Shown: positions 1 to 12,700 of the stretch, in pieces | Layout of the letters: every line of letters begins with the position of its first letter | Numbering within the stretch: position 1 is the first letter of the stretch | Origin: Ophiura sarsii | Taxonomy: Eukaryota; Echinodermata; Ophiuroidea; Amphilepidida; Ophiuridae | Direction: 5' to 3' | Length of the DNA stretch: 64,000 bases | Assembly: GCA_035610835.1 (NCBI GenBank) | Contig: JAYJML010000164.1 | Location: 1-64,000 of the forward strand | Position numbers and translations under genes: made by a program | The notes under the pieces: model-generated | What the model was told of the DNA's origin: nothing | Databases searched by the model: none | Seen by the model: only the letters and a program-made list of their open reading frames with translations

Positions 1-420
1 CCTTAACTGGAATTGAATGCTTCCCGTCACTACCCCAAGCTATATCCTATGGTTTATACTTTTAAAATTAAGGAACCATACTATTTCATTCCATCTCGTG
101 ACCCTCTACACAATTTAGTGTCACATTTCTTCATGAACCCCCTGCCACCAAAACCACATTACTTCATTACCCCCCGCCGTCCTCGCCCCCATCCGCCTCG
201 TGCTTATCTCAACCCTCCACCTCGTGACCCTCCCTGTTAGTGTTACACAATTTAGTATAGTATCGCATTTGTTCATTTACCCCCTGCCTCCCAAACCACA
301 TTTTTTCATTAGACCCCCTCGCTCCCGCCCTCCGCCCCCAGCCGTCCCGCCCCTCCTCTGACCCGCCGTCGTTCCCGCCCACCCTTCCGTCCCCGCTCCG
401 TCCCCGTCTCCGCCCCGCCC
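1..420. other. C-rich intergenic sequence, no gene seen
   Basis: The stretch is dominated by CCCCGCC/CCGCCCC-type tracts and a repeated phrase around ACACAATTTAG...TTCATT. Open frames across it are proline- or glycine-rich on opposite strands, as expected from composition alone. It looks like the edge of the duplicated block that follows. I see no promoter or RNA gene. Confidence 0.6.
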
Positions 421-870
421 CGTGGCTTATCTCAAGGCCTAAACCGTGACCAACTCCCGTGGCGCAGCGTATTTCTCCAATATTTGCCCGCCCGCGTGTG
501 GGGGTGCGTGGGTGTAGTGCGTGTGCGCGTTTATTTTGCATGGCGCACTGCGACGCGTAGTGTTACGCGCGCCGACTGCATGGTTACAGTGTACGCATAG
601 AGAAAAAACAAACATGGCCCGTAGAAAAGTCTCAAAAGCCGGGCTGAAAAGGCCTTTGATTTCCCGCTTTTGCTCATATCTCGGTCAATTCTGTACGGTT
701 TTCAGCCATTTATAGCTTATAACACTCACATTTTAATCATCTTTTATCAGTGCCAAGTTCACGGCGTTTAGTTGCAAACTGAGAGAGCCTTTTATGGATA
801 CATACATACATACATACACAACATACGGCAAATTATAGTAAGACTAGCGCGACGCCCGTCCTTCGGACGG
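421..870 (+). repeat. Long direct repeat, copy 1
   Basis: This block recurs at 1571-1990, offset by about 1153 bp. Shared landmarks in order are a GTGGCGCAGCGTATTTCTCC phrase, a GT-rich stretch, CATGGTTACAGTGTACGCA, an AACATGGCCCGTAGAAA segment, and a CATA microsatellite (ATACATACATACATAC). Partial third and fourth echoes lie at about 1078-1130 and 1318-1400. Short reading frames inside it differ between the copies by small indels, so coding is unlikely. It is probably a mobile repeat or a segmental duplication; I do not recognise the family. Confidence 0.8.
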
Positions 871-1570
871 GCTCTCCCGCTAGGGAGTAGGGCCTACCAG
901 ATAGAACACCTACAAAATGAAACAACTTAAAGTGTTGGAAAATTTATAACGAAACACATAATAGAAATAGAACAATATCTAAAACATTTTTGTTTTAAAT
1001 CAAAAGGTTTTGTAGTAGGATTAATTCAAAAGTTTTCAAATTTCAATTAAAAAAGACCCCCAGCCCGCCCACGCCCCGTGGAATATTTCAGCTCCCAAGG
1101 CCTAAACCTGAACCATCTCCCGTACCCCACCCGTCACTCCCCTTCCCCCGCCCCGTGGCATATCCGTTACGCGATTTAGCATCACATTTCTTCATTAACC
1201 CCCTGTCTCCCAAACCACATTACCATGATCACATCATAACACACAACCCCCATTCGTCACCGCCCCCGCCCGCCCCGCCCCGTGACATATCTCAACCCTA
1301 AGGCCCAAAGTTCCACGCCCCGCGGCTTATCTCAACGCCAAGGTCTAACCTTAACCCATCCCCCGTAGCGCGGCGTATTTCTCCAATATTTGTTCGCCCG
1401 CGTGTCACATACAGTATCAAATCCCACATCTGACACCATCGTTACGCAATTTAATAATACATTTCTTTATTAACCCCATCCCAAACCACATAACCCTAAC
1501 ATAACCTACATGTAGGCACTAAGGGGATCATTACACACAACCCCTAACCGTCACCGCCCCGCCCCCGCCC

Positions 1571-1990
1571 CGTGGCTTATGCAACCCAAGGCCTAAACCG
1601 AAACCAATCCCGTGGCGCAGCGTATTTCTCCAATATTTGCCCGCCCGCGTGTGTAGGGGTGCGTGGGTGTAGTGCGTGTGCGCGTTTATTTTGCTGCGCG
1701 CTATGTGTAACGCGCGCCGACTGCATGGTTACAGTGTACGCAGAGAAAAACAAACATGGCCCGTAGAAATTAGTCTCAAAAGCCGGGCTGAAAAGGCCTA
1801 AATTGGACATCATTTTGCTCATATCTCGGTCAATTCTGTACGGTTTTCAGCCATTTATAGTTTATAACACTCACATTATAATCATCTTTTATCAGTGCAA
1901 AGATCACGGCGTTTAGACCTAAAATGAGGGAGCCTTTTATGGATACATACATACATACATAGTCACAACATCGTTGAATTATAGTAAGAT
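1571..1990 (+). repeat. Long direct repeat, copy 2
   Basis: Second copy of the block at 421-870, in the same order and orientation, with scattered substitutions and indels. It ends at AATTATAGTAAGAT followed by a CAGTGGCG element end near 2006, so a later insertion may have cut its 3' side. Confidence 0.8.
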
Positions 1991-2005
1991 AAGCGTAAGG
2001 GCGGG

Positions 2006-2300
2006 CAGTGGCGTCGCCAGAGGGGGCGCCCCCCCCCCCCCACCCCCAATATTGACATCGTGTCGGTTGAGATTGGCACTGTCGGTACATTTGACCACAG
2101 GAATCATTGAATTTAAATGAATCCAGCTTCCGGCAGCTTGGTGCTAAGCATTGGTTTCCAGTTTCCAATACGATTTATTCCGTAAAATATATACTACTGG
2201 GTTCCAAATTGTCGGTTCCTTTCATCTATGCTTAGCACCAAGCTGCTCAAAATGAGATTCAATTTAAATGGTCAAAATTACACAGATGAAAAATGTTCGC
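2006..2300 (+). mobile_element. hAT-like element fragment with a small inverted-repeat insert
   Basis: The sequence opens with CAGTGGCGTCGCCAGAG, the kind of terminus seen in the better preserved elements at 9381-9705 and 43639-44028. It continues with the family body (GTGTCGGTTGAGATTGGCAC then GACCACAGGAATCAT), which is found inverted near 15600-15706 and 43880-43950. Inside it, a 17-bp perfect inverted repeat CAGCTTGGTGCTAAGCA (2134-2150 and 2229-2245) brackets a short segment resembling part of 40550-40690. This is a composite, non-coding element. Confidence 0.55.
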
Positions 2301-2394
2301 GCGCTAGCGCGTATACTTATAGAGTCTACTATTAATGTGTCCCCAAAATGCAACATTCTTTGCAAGCTTGTTTAGAGCCAAAATGGAATTCAGG

Positions 2395-2512
2395 TCGTTT
2401 CATCCCACCGCGTTTCATCCCAGCACGGTTTCGACCCTATACCATTTCATCCCATAGTCGTTTCGACCCAATACCACTTCATCCCATAGTCGTTTCATCC
2501 CCGTGTAATATT
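2395..2512. repeat. GTTTCATCCC minisatellite
   Basis: About eight units of roughly 13-16 bp share the core TTTCATCCC or TTTCGACCC. The same core appears on the other strand (GGGATGAAAC) at about 8125-8245, so it is a dispersed minisatellite, probably spread inside a mobile element. Confidence 0.75.
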
Positions 2513-2539
2513 CATACCAGTACAAACCATTGATTGTCC

Positions 2540-2960
2540 ATTGATTCGCTCGATATATAGCACACAGCGGGTAACGCGGGGATCGATTACAGAGCAATAC
2601 ACCCTGAACTATATGCACGCCTCTCCGTATCTACTACTTTACTAAAATATGGGGCCGCGCCGGTGAATCGCTCACGGAACGGCTCAGCGAGCATAGCGGC
2701 AATCGATTACAGGGCAATTACACCGTGAACTTTATATGCACGCCGCCGCCTCTCCGATCTACTTCTTTACTACGATCACGGGGCCCGGGGAATCGCTCAC
2801 GGACGGCTAAGCAAGCGTAGCGGGGATCGATTACAGGGCAATACACCGTGAACTTACGCACGCCGTCTTTACTACTTTACGTGGAATCGCTCACGTAACG
2901 GCTCAGCGGGCATAGTGGGGATCGACTTCAGGGCAATACACCCTGAACGGGAAGTGTCAA
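2540..2960. repeat. Tandem repeat of ~120-150 bp, about 3.5 units
   Basis: Each unit contains GATCGATTACAGGGCAAT, ACACC(G/C)TGAAC, CACGCC, a CTACTTTAC segment and AATCGCTCACGGAACGGCTC. Units differ by indels, so the array is moderately old. No open frame persists through it. Confidence 0.75.
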
Positions 2961-3329
2961 CCCTTTTATTTTGATGATCAACTTTTGCTTCTAAGTTCGA
3001 GAATATTAGATATAAGTACATACAAGTATACATTTATAGAAAGAAAATTTGATAAGGAATCCGATGGTGATATCAATGTGATACCAAATAAACTGCATTT
3101 TGAGAAATGAACCAAAAAGCTATTTTGTAACCCACATTTTTTAGACAACATATTAAAAAACAAAATTTGACCACGGTCCTTTTTTCTAATACAGATTTTT
3201 GTAAACAAGAACATTTTGTCTAGGATCGCATTTTTTCTTTTTACACAAGGCTTAGTTTTGGAAATATTGCTTAAAACACCGGAAAGTGTAAATTTAGCTA
3301 GAAATGGATGCATATCTCGAGTTTAAAAT

Positions 3330-4240
3330 CTTAAATAAACATTGAAACCAATTCGCACGAAGCGCAAAAAAAATTGGCTATTTTAACACTAAAAAGCTCT
3401 AGAAAAAGGTTCCTGAGCGTACAAACTGTCAGTTTATAAAACTAAAATGGTCCAGAAAAATGTTCCTCAAGCCCTCTTTTTATAACTTGAATAAAGAAAC
3501 ATTCAATCTAACTCGCGCGAAGCGCGCAATTTTTTTCTAGTTTTGTCACTAAAATAGTCAAGAAAACGTTCCTGAAACCATATTGTTAAGCTTGAATAGT
3601 TAAACATTGAAACTAATTCGCGCAAAAAACGGCTTCTTTTGAGGGGGCGAGGGGGAGGGGGGGGGGGGGGGGGGGGGGGGGGGCATCGTCCCCACCCAAT
3701 GGCGTATCCAGGACTGTTTTGATTGGGGGGGGGCAAAAAACCCTGAAGCCATCTTGTTGATCTTAAATATTGAAAAGTAGAACCTTATACGCGCGAAGCT
3801 CGCAAAAATTGTGATTTAAACACTAAAAAGGTACAGTATGACGTTTTTTACGCCCCCACATAATATTTAGTATAGAGAAATTGGTGTGGTTAAGGGGCCA
3901 TTATAATATAAAAACCTTTTGGAGTTTTTGGACTAAAAGGGTCATGAAAACTGTCCTGAAGCCATCATGTTAAAGTTGAATAATGAAATATTGAAACCAA
4001 TACGCGCGCGGAACGCGAAAAAAATTGCATTTCTAACACTAATGGTCCAGTATGATAATAACGTCCCCCACATGATATTTACAATTTCTGGTGTGGAGGG
4101 TAATAATAATGTTAAAACCTGTAGAAAATATGCACGCGGAGCGCGCAAAATTCGTAAGTTTTAACTAAAATGGTCATGGAAAACTGTCCTGAAAGCCACC
4201 TTGTTAAGCTTAAATAATACAATATTAAAATTAATAAGTT
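3330..4240. repeat. Degenerate GCGCGAAGCGCG tandem array (old copy)
   Basis: Units of about 105-130 bp contain a GC-rich palindromic core (CGCGCGAAGCGCGCAA-like), then ACTAAAA(T)GGTC(C)AGAAAA, GTTCCTGAAGCCAT, and CTTGAATAATTAAA. The same unit is much better preserved at 18120-18860. A run of 27 G residues (3657-3683) and a CAATGGCGTATCCAGGA element end near 3697 interrupt it. Non-coding. Confidence 0.7.
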
Positions 4241-4964
4241 TCATCTTATCCATTGACCGTTTGATGTACCTGCAGATTAAACGCCACCGACCTTACATGT
4301 AGTAGACCCGATAATCGCCACGCAACTTTCACTGAATACTTAATCCCTTTCATTAGGGACGCTAGTTGGTCGTATTGCGATAACTGACAGATGGATGTGT
4401 GAATGCCTCCTTTTCACGCTAAAGGGCTAATCTTTATAATTCGCTATAAGATTTGGACAATATTGATTACATGAATGGAAGCGAGGGGGACGCTCAATAG
4501 ATGAATTACATAGATAATCACACAAAACAAAAAGAATTTCAAACTATTTTGCAACAGCCAACTAATTCTGTTCTAGGTAGCCACTAGGCCATGTTGTATT
4601 TAAAAAAATAAATTAAATGTGTCCTTTTGTCTTAATATTATGTACTACTTTATTTAATTTATTTAAACTTATTAAATAAATACGCTTCGTAACATAATTT
4701 TTAAGTCTTATCCTTAGTGCGTTTGAGACCAACAATTAAAATTTAAAAAAGTGTCGATATTCATTCCATTTATATGCACATATCATGATGGCGATAATTT
4801 TATATGTGGCTATCAATCATTGCTTTTAACTCACATTTTAATATGTTGTGAGATAGGCTTTTACATGCTTAACTCTAGAGTTGTTTAGTTACACCCGAGT
4901 CCATGGTCTCAGGTTTAACGAATACCGGCGTGAAAAACTGCAATTTCCAACTAATTTGCATGTC

Positions 4965-5110
4965 TTCCTTTCTCCTTTCTGTCCGTTTCATTTCCCTTTT
5001 CCCTTTCCCTTTCCTTCCCATTTCCTTCCCCTTCCCTTTTCCCCTTCCCTTTTCCCCTTTCCTTTCCTTCCTCTTCTCCCTTTCTTTCCCTTCCTTTGCC
5101 TTCCCCATTT
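4965..5110. repeat. Pyrimidine tract of CCTTTCC/CCCTTTTCC repeats
   Basis: A nearly pure C/T strand about 145 bp long, made of short units such as TTCCCTTTTCCCTTTCCC. Polypyrimidine runs of this kind can adopt triplex structure and explain the low-complexity reading frames on both strands here. No gene is supported. Confidence 0.8.
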
Positions 5111-5144
5111 CCCGCTTAGTTCCCGATTTCCCGGTCAAATTATT

Positions 5145-5205
5145 TTTCAGGGGGGGGGGGGGGGGGGACTCTGCCCCCTTGCCCCCGTCTGGCTACGCTA
5201 CTGGG
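5145..5205 (-). mobile_element. hAT-like terminal fragment
   Basis: A G-run followed by GTCTGGCTACGCTACTG. The last 15 bases match the right terminus of the complete element at 9381-9705 (CTGGCTACGCTACTG). The opposite end was not found nearby, so this is a fragment. Confidence 0.5.
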
Positions 5206-6733
5206 CCCAAATGGCACGATACCATCGGCGTATCAATGACACGTACCATGATGACATTCCCGTCCGGCTAATTCGCCCCCAATCTGGCAGCAGCAGCACC
5301 GCACGTAAAGTGCCTCTCCCGCCTAACTAACTCCCCGGCGCACAGCTATCCCCGGGATTAGCTGGCCTTGATCCCCCGGGTACATCCCCCGGCATGATAC
5401 TGTAACACTGAATATGTCGCTAAAAGTACATGGCATGAATATTTGGGGAATTTCCAAACTTACTTATAACACCTTTTAGTTTCAACATCATTTTAATTTC
5501 ACTCATTTGAATGAGCGATGTTTAACCTGAATTAGCATACCACACATACCGTAAAATAAACGATATTTTAATCTTATTATCAAACCAAATTTGACTTTAC
5601 AGGCCTACAACATTAAATAAAATGTATCTAAATGAATCAACAAAAACGAAAAGAATAAAGAACAAATAGAAGCTCGCAAGATATATAATTTTCCAAATTC
5701 ATCTATTAATTAAAAATCAACTAAACTATAAGAATATAGGCCAATATAGTAATATAGTAGGGACTGCTCAGGAATATAGCTACAAGACAAACCAAGGTCA
5801 ATCGAATAAATATAGACACCGCAACATGCAGACGCAACACCTTCAGCAAATCATGATTGGGGGATACACAAACCAAGCCAGGTTGAAATAGTGAAATGTT
5901 ACGGTACAAAGTATAGTGATGATACTTATAGGTTTTATTAGTTGCTAAATGGGAGTGCTATAGTAAGATAGATTTATTTCGTAAACATGTAGGCCTAACT
6001 CTAATTAATTGGCAGAAATCGGTGTTTCAACTTGATAGTTAAGCCAATAAAGCTAGAGTAATATATTATCAAATGAGCATGAAATATTATTCACGTTTTA
6101 CAGATAAAATCTTATAGCAACGGGCGATACCATGGTTTCATTTATATGCGGTTAGTAGTATTGTAATATCGTTACCACCAGCACCGTATTGCAAATTCGT
6201 TACCACCAGCAAATGGGCATGTGAAGGTGCAGGTGAATGTTGGTTACGTATATTAAATCATTATTTGGACTACGTATATTCAAAAGTAAACCTGGTTTAG
6301 AACTTGAAAAAAAATAACGGTCCCGGGTGACGGCGTGCAATTAACATGTTATGTCTTATTCTATTTTCTATAACGACAAACAATGGTCATCGAGCACCAA
6401 CTAATTATCTTGATCACTCAGTGATATCCCCCGTGATGATCCTCCTCTCGTGTTCTTCTAATGGGCACAGGGCACATTTCATTGATAACTTTCTATAGTC
6501 TTTAATATGTTTAGTGCAATACCAAAGTGTAAAAGTTATTTACGGCAGCCTATACGACCGGCCGGCGCCCTCCCGTCCCCGGGATTCGGGGTGGGGGGAA
6601 ATGTCACGGCATATAGTGAACACTCAATCTGGCGAATTGGCAAAACACTACCCGTTCCTATCCTAAAAGCCTTGCAAGAATAACTATCCTCATTTTAATT
6701 TCTCTAATTTGAATGTGCTACTGCTATTAATGG
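5206..6733. other. AT-rich intergenic DNA, no gene recognised
   Basis: No reading frame above background, no tRNA-like box pair and no array. The composition resembles single-copy or heavily decayed repeat DNA. A small CCCGGGATTAGCTGG/CCCCCGGG-rich patch near 5335-5395 is locally GC-rich but has no family I can name. Confidence 0.6.
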
Positions 6734-8110
6734 CATTTGGCAGCGCATGACACCATTAACATTCCCGGCGCGCCGACGGCTGTGCACGGGTCGCTATCCC
6801 CAGGCTCACACCGTCATGGACAACCGAACAAACGCCCCGTGCAAGTGCCGCCCTGCTATTCTCCCCGAATGAGCCCGAGAAACCACTCCCCCAATAGCTG
6901 CGCATTTGAGTTCCTCTCCCCGGAACCAACAAGTCAATATAACTATCCTCATTTTAATTTCTCTAGTTTGAATGTGCTACTGCTATTAATGTCAACCCGT
7001 ATCTATAAAATGATCCTATAGGCCTATAGCCGCATTTTAAATTCAAGTGATGGAGGTTTTATGAATTTTAGCGAAATTAAATTCTTATTTATAGGGCTCC
7101 CTAGCCTCTTTTGTAAGAAGGAATAGCAAAATAATATTCAATTATTTTGTTCCAGAATTACCTTACACGAAGGGTTTCATTTATTAGCTTGGCATTTGTA
7201 TCATTTTTTGTTACTTGGTGTTTCAGCCCACTGTATGTTTGAAGTTGTTTACATTTGAAATGTAAATGAATTGGCCTTGAATATAATATTCTTGTATAAA
7301 TGCATCGCGAAGTCGCATCCATTTGGCAGCGCATGACACCATTAACATTCCCGGCGCGCCGACGGCTGTGCACGGGTCGCTATCCCCAGGCTCACACCGT
7401 CATGGACAACCGAACAAACGCCCCGTGCAAGTGCCGCCTTGCTATTCTCCCCGAGATGAGCCTGAGAAACCACTCCCCCAATAGCTGCGCATTTGAGTTC
7501 CTCTCCCCGGAACCAACAAGTCAATATAACTATCCTCATTTTAATTTCTCTAGTTTGAATGTGCTACTGCTATTAATGTCAACCCGTATCTATAAAATGA
7601 TCCTATTTGCCTATAGCCGCATTTTAAATTCAAGTGATGGAGGTTTTATGAATTTTAGCGAAATTAAATTCTTATTTATAGGGCTCCCTAGCCTCGTTTG
7701 TAAGAAGGAATAGCAAATAATATTCAATTATTTTGTTCCAGAATTACCTTACACGAAGGGTTTCATTTATTAGCTTGGCATTTGTATATCATTTTTTGTT
7801 ACTTGTTGTTTCATCCCACTGTATGTTTGAAGTTGTTAACATTTGAAATGTAAATGAATTGGCCTTGAATATAATATTCTTGTATAAATGCATCGCGAAG
7901 TCGCATCCATTTGGCAGCGCATGACACCATTAACATTCCCGGCGCGCCAACGGCTGTGCACGGGTCGCTATCCCCAGGCTCACACCGTCATGGACAAACC
8001 GAACAAACGCCCCGTGCAAGTGCCGCCCTGCTATTCTCCCCGAGATGAGCCCAAGAAACCACTCCCCCAATAGCTGCGCATTTGAGTTCCTCTCCCCGGA
8101 ACCAACAAAT
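6734..8110 (+). repeat. Three-copy tandem repeat, unit ~587 bp
   Basis: The phrase CATTTGGCAGCGCATGACAC starts at about 6734, 7320 and 7908, giving spacings of 586 and 588 bp. Each unit has a GC-rich head (ATTCCCGGCGCGCC, CGGGTCGCTATCCCCAGGCT) and an AT-rich tail (CTATCCTCATTTTAATTTCT, GGTTTTATGAATTTTAGCG). The third unit is cut after CCGGAACCAACAA and joins a GGGATGAAAC minisatellite. Copies are very similar, so the duplication is recent. Short peptides translated from the units are conserved only because the DNA is. Confidence 0.85.
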
Positions 8111-8124
8111 CAATATTTCAATTG

Positions 8125-8370
8125 GGATAAAACCGTAACGGGATGAAACCGTATAGGGATCAAACGGCTTCGGGATGAACCGGTACTGAGATGAAACGGT
8201 AGCCGAAATTATTGGGATGAAACCGTTTTGGGATGAAACGACGTGTTTCCCCAAAATGTACCTCGATCGTGCCAAAAATTTCGCGCGCTACGCATGCATT
8301 TCTTGACTCACAGTCTTGTCGATTCATTTTCATTTCTCACCGCCCCCCAATATGAATAACCTAGCTACGC
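8125..8370 (-). mobile_element. hAT-like fragment plus GGGATGAAAC minisatellite
   Basis: Read on the minus strand it begins CAATGGCGTAGCTAGGTTAT and continues through GACTGTGAGTCAAG, a GCGTAGCGCGCGAAA core and TACATTTTGG. This is the same order as the element at 43639-44028. It then runs into reverse-complement units of the minisatellite at 2395-2512. Confidence 0.55.
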
Positions 8371-9380
8371 CATTGGGGTCGGGGGTAAACTATAGCCTAT
8401 AGAGAGAGGGGCTGGGGGAGGGGGGCGGGGTCATGTAACTTTCATATGTTGAAATAGAGGGGGGTAGGTTTTATTCTTAAACAGAGGGGGGGGGGAGGTG
8501 TTGGTGGTGATTGGTGTGATTTTAGCCCGGGGGCGAGGGGGGGGGGGGTGTACTCCGATTTGGTTTGGTTTGGGGTGTGCCGCAGGAGATTCAAAACCCC
8601 TACCCATTTCTGGGTGATTTTGGAAAAAATGGCACCCATTTCTAAGGAATTGCTTCAATCATTACAGACCAAATTTTCGCAAATTATCAGGAAAATAGAC
8701 GCAATTTTCGCGCAAATATACCTATTTTTTGTAAAAAGTGACCCCATCATTAGGGATTTTCCAGCAAATAATCATACCCATGTTAAGGGAGTTTTTGCAA
8801 AAAAAGCGACACGTTAGAGCGGCACATCCCTGTATACTGTATTAGGTGATCCCCCCCCCCCACGATCTTAGAGGCTAGTTTGGATTGGAGTGTAATGCCA
8901 TTTTTTTTCTGCGCCTGGGCTTTGGCGCAAATTTTCTTAAAACCTATCAACTTTAAAAACATTTGCTATTAAATAGGCAACTTCTGGACAGCAAATCTTT
9001 TCTATGCCTTGGACGATCCGTTGGAAAAACATCTATTAATAAATCATCAACGGTCGAGAAATTAGTGCCACAGGGTGTATAAAAAACATGTTCATTAGCC
9101 TATCCAATTTTGTGACTAAAATATGTAATGTCTTACATGTTTTTCACCTCGTCTCAGCTTCGCACCAATGCTCACAAAAGTAGGATGTTTCACTGGATCA
9201 TACATTTCTGCCTAGGATGTTCTAACTTGTTCGGGTTATAAAGACTCACAAAACCACCCAAAATGTATAAATATGACACATTTTCCATTAATTACATAAT
9301 AAATAAAAAGAAACACAATTATTGGAAATTAGTCTTGGACAAATCAATGCACCCTCGGGGGTGGGGGTGGGGTGGGGAAG

Positions 9381-9705
9381 CAGTGGCGTAGCTAGGATTT
9401 TTTTCAGGGGGGGCAAGATTTCTAAAAATGTTGTAAAAGGTTGCCCCAATTTTTTTTCTAGTCACTTACCTCGTGAATTTCACGTAAGTGGGGGGTGGGG
9501 GGGGGGGGGGGGTGGGGTGAGGTCAAAAAATTGCGCACAGTCCAAAAAAAAAATCGCACAGTCAAAAAAATTGCACAGTAAATGTACTACATGAACAATT
9601 TCTCGTCCCCATTTTTCTGCTTCTCCGTCCCCATTTTAGGTGTCCGGGGGGGGGGGGGGGGGTGGGGGCAGTCTGCCCCCCTGCCCCCCGCTGGCTACGC
9701 TACTG
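9381..9705. mobile_element. Non-autonomous hAT-like MITE with 8-bp target duplication
   Basis: A 325-bp element with termini CAGTGGCGTAGCTAGG and CTGGCTACGCTACTG. It is flanked by a perfect 8-bp direct repeat, TGGGGAAG (9373-9380 and 9706-9713). An 8-bp duplication and CAG...CTG ends are characteristic of hAT elements. The interior is low-complexity with long G runs and has no transposase. Several related but broken copies are scattered through the window. Confidence 0.85.
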
Positions 9706-9713
9706 TGGGGAAG

Positions 9714-12700
9714 GGGAGGTACTCATATATTTCTTTGGTGAAACACCCTGGGGTCGCACGTACGCACACAGAGGACATTTTTTACACATGATTTGAAAAG
9801 CCTCATACTCCCAAATATCATGGGGGCGGGGGTCATAGTTATTTTACACAGAAATTAATTATTATCAAAAATTGTAATAGGTCAGAAGTCACAAACTGGT
9901 CCAAAAAAATGTTTCACTTCTAATAATGTTGAGAAATGCACCAATTCTGATTAAACGGGACAAAACTTAAGTTTTACATACTTAATGACCCACAAACTAT
10001 ATGGCCATGTGTTTTGAACTCACCACCCAAAAAGGGTGGTGGCGTTGCATTTTTGTTGACAAATCATCCATCTCTCTCTATTAACTCAACAACTAAATGT
10101 GGTACAGCTATGGTTGAGGTGTCATGTGAAAGCCTATTTATCTAGCTACATTGTGTTAATAAATCAGGTATTTCTATAAATGTTTGGCTGAGATATGATT
10201 GATTATGTTGTGAAAGTCAGGGGTGGTGGCGGTGGCAGCGGCGGCGGTGGCGGCGGCGCTGTGTGCAATCTCTATGGGGAATATAGAAAATGTTTCCAAT
10301 TCTACGTTCAATTTACTATAACTCCTCATCCCTGTATGGTACAAACATGATTTTGCTCTCATTTTATAGATTATTTTATATTCTATAAGATTCTGTTTCA
10401 ACAAATGTGACAACTATTGTGCAACAATTGTAATCATGAATCGATTGCGTTGTCCTTGGCTTTTTCCCTATTCGCTACACAGTGAACTTGCCCTAATTCA
10501 TCGGTTTTACATACATGACTATAACAAAAGAAATATTTAACCGATGATAGCAAAATTATACATTTTTGGAAAGCTCTCAAATAGGGGAATCCAAAAATAC
10601 CGTTTAAATTAGGATAGGGTGCATACCAAAAAAAAAAAATACTTGTAAACTCTAATAAATATGAAATTTAAACGTTTGTGCTCATTTACTTCTCGATATA
10701 GTATATTTTAACATGTTTACCATTAACAACTATTATGTTCTGGTGGGTAATTGCATGAGGAACTTAAATATGCACAGTAAAATTATGATTGGGATAGGTA
10801 TAAAATTATTATTGAGCTTAAATCAAAATATGAAAAAAATCGATATTTTTTGAACATTCTTAATCACAACATGTTACCATTAGGTCTTATTTAAATTCTA
10901 ATAGCATATTTGGATTCCTTGTGAGATTACCGTTCAGAAAATATATACTTTTTATGAGGTAGAACAAATAGTTATTGCGATATGCTAATTCGAATCTCAG
11001 ATGTTGTAAAATTTAAAAATCTGGACATGCAACGGTAAGGGTGGCGAGTTCAAGACACACGGCCATATATTGTTGGAAAGCTTATGATTCAAGGTTTTTC
11101 ATTTTTGCAAAAAAGAATCAAATTATACAGGGTGTGTAACATTTTTACAGAGTGGAACATAAAAAAGTTGATCGTTTTTGCTCCTCACAAAATATTTTGA
11201 TAGTTTGTTCAATTAGGGTTTAGCTGAAGATAGTCACCAAAATCAGAACAACCGCAGAAGGTGCTACCAAATTTGCTAAGAATCACCTGCCCAAAATGTA
11301 CACAGGAAAAGTACAGGGTGTCTAAATTTATGATGATATAATGCATAAAATGAAGGTTTGTATATAATATTCTAAGAAATTTAGTTAGCATGGACTATTT
11401 AATTTAAAGGAAAATGGTTATCAAAATGAACTACATGAATATAATTAAAGTTCCTTTTATTTTGAATACAGGGTGGTCCAAAATAGCAAATTTTTCATAA
11501 ATCTATGAACAATTCTGTGAAGAAACACTTCTGGCTTTTTTAGTTAAATGTTTTACTACCCAGGGTAGAAAAGGACCGAAGAGTCACACAATTGAAATAG
11601 AGAGACTGCGATTTGGCCATTGTTTAATCAATAAAATGAATACAACTGTGTATTTTTTACATTAAAACACTCCCTGAATTGAACATCATATTCTAGTAGA
11701 GAATGTCTAGATAACAATTCAATATTATTATTCATAGTAGCAAGCACATGTTATTAACACATCATGAAAAGTTTGAAAACTTTCCTATGTATACTTTTAA
11801 AATGGCATCAATTTCAAAAGTTCTAGTTTTCCGCTATTTTGTGTAGAAACCTATGGGTGCCTCATCCACCGGCGCCTCATCAACCGGCTCCACCCTTGAC
11901 TCACTCGACGTTTAGATTGATAACTTCACTGTTGCTAAACATGTGGCTTTAATCCTTTTTTTATTCGGTAGCTGGATAAATTGTCTTTAATATGATACCA
12001 AAAATGTTATGTTTTTTTGACAACTTCTATTTAAAATAGAGACACGTATCACGATTTTAAGGATTTTTTGAAACGGCCCCACCTTATTTGATATACCTAT
12101 TAGTGACCTGTGACCAATAGGGGGAACAAAGAATCATGATATTGATAGTTAGGCCACTTAAAATAAATTATTCGATTCTCGTAGCCCTCCCTCCTCACTT
12201 TCTGGGATATGTCAAACATTTTGTTTAAATCAATTTTCATAGATTAATGAGTTTCTAATAATACTAAGATGTCAATGGTTTATAGGCCTAATTATGTATC
12301 AATCAACTAACAGTCACTTTCAAGTATTTTCATAGAATTCTAGGGGTCTAACCCTCATAAACTTAACAATAAAAAGTGCCTCGCCGTTTTCCTTATGCTG
12401 CTGAAAGATGCTGGCAATGCAAATTTTGCATAAAAACAGCCATTTTTATGTGTCAAGGTCATAAAAAAAATATGATGATGGTACCCCCTACCGAAGACCG
12501 CCCCCTTCAAGGGATATTTCCTGTATAGGTCGGCCCTGACAGACATCACATGCCTTTTGCTGATGTAAACATCAGTCGCTTACACAGCCTCACGTGATCT
12601 AGTGGAACGATCTTGTATTATATATGGTTGAGTAGAGCGTAGAAACTATATGTCTTAAAATGTTTTGCTCTGTTGTCCCTCTACGCAATGTTTATGATGT

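Noticed and set aside
13..541. Proline-rich and glycine/arginine-rich frames on opposite strands
   Set aside because: They arise from C-rich low-complexity DNA and show no domain or codon pattern.
4881..5330. Phe/Pro-rich 149-codon frame
   Set aside because: It is a translation of a CCTTTCC pyrimidine tract and a G-run; the opposite strand gives an equally open Lys/Glu/Gly frame.
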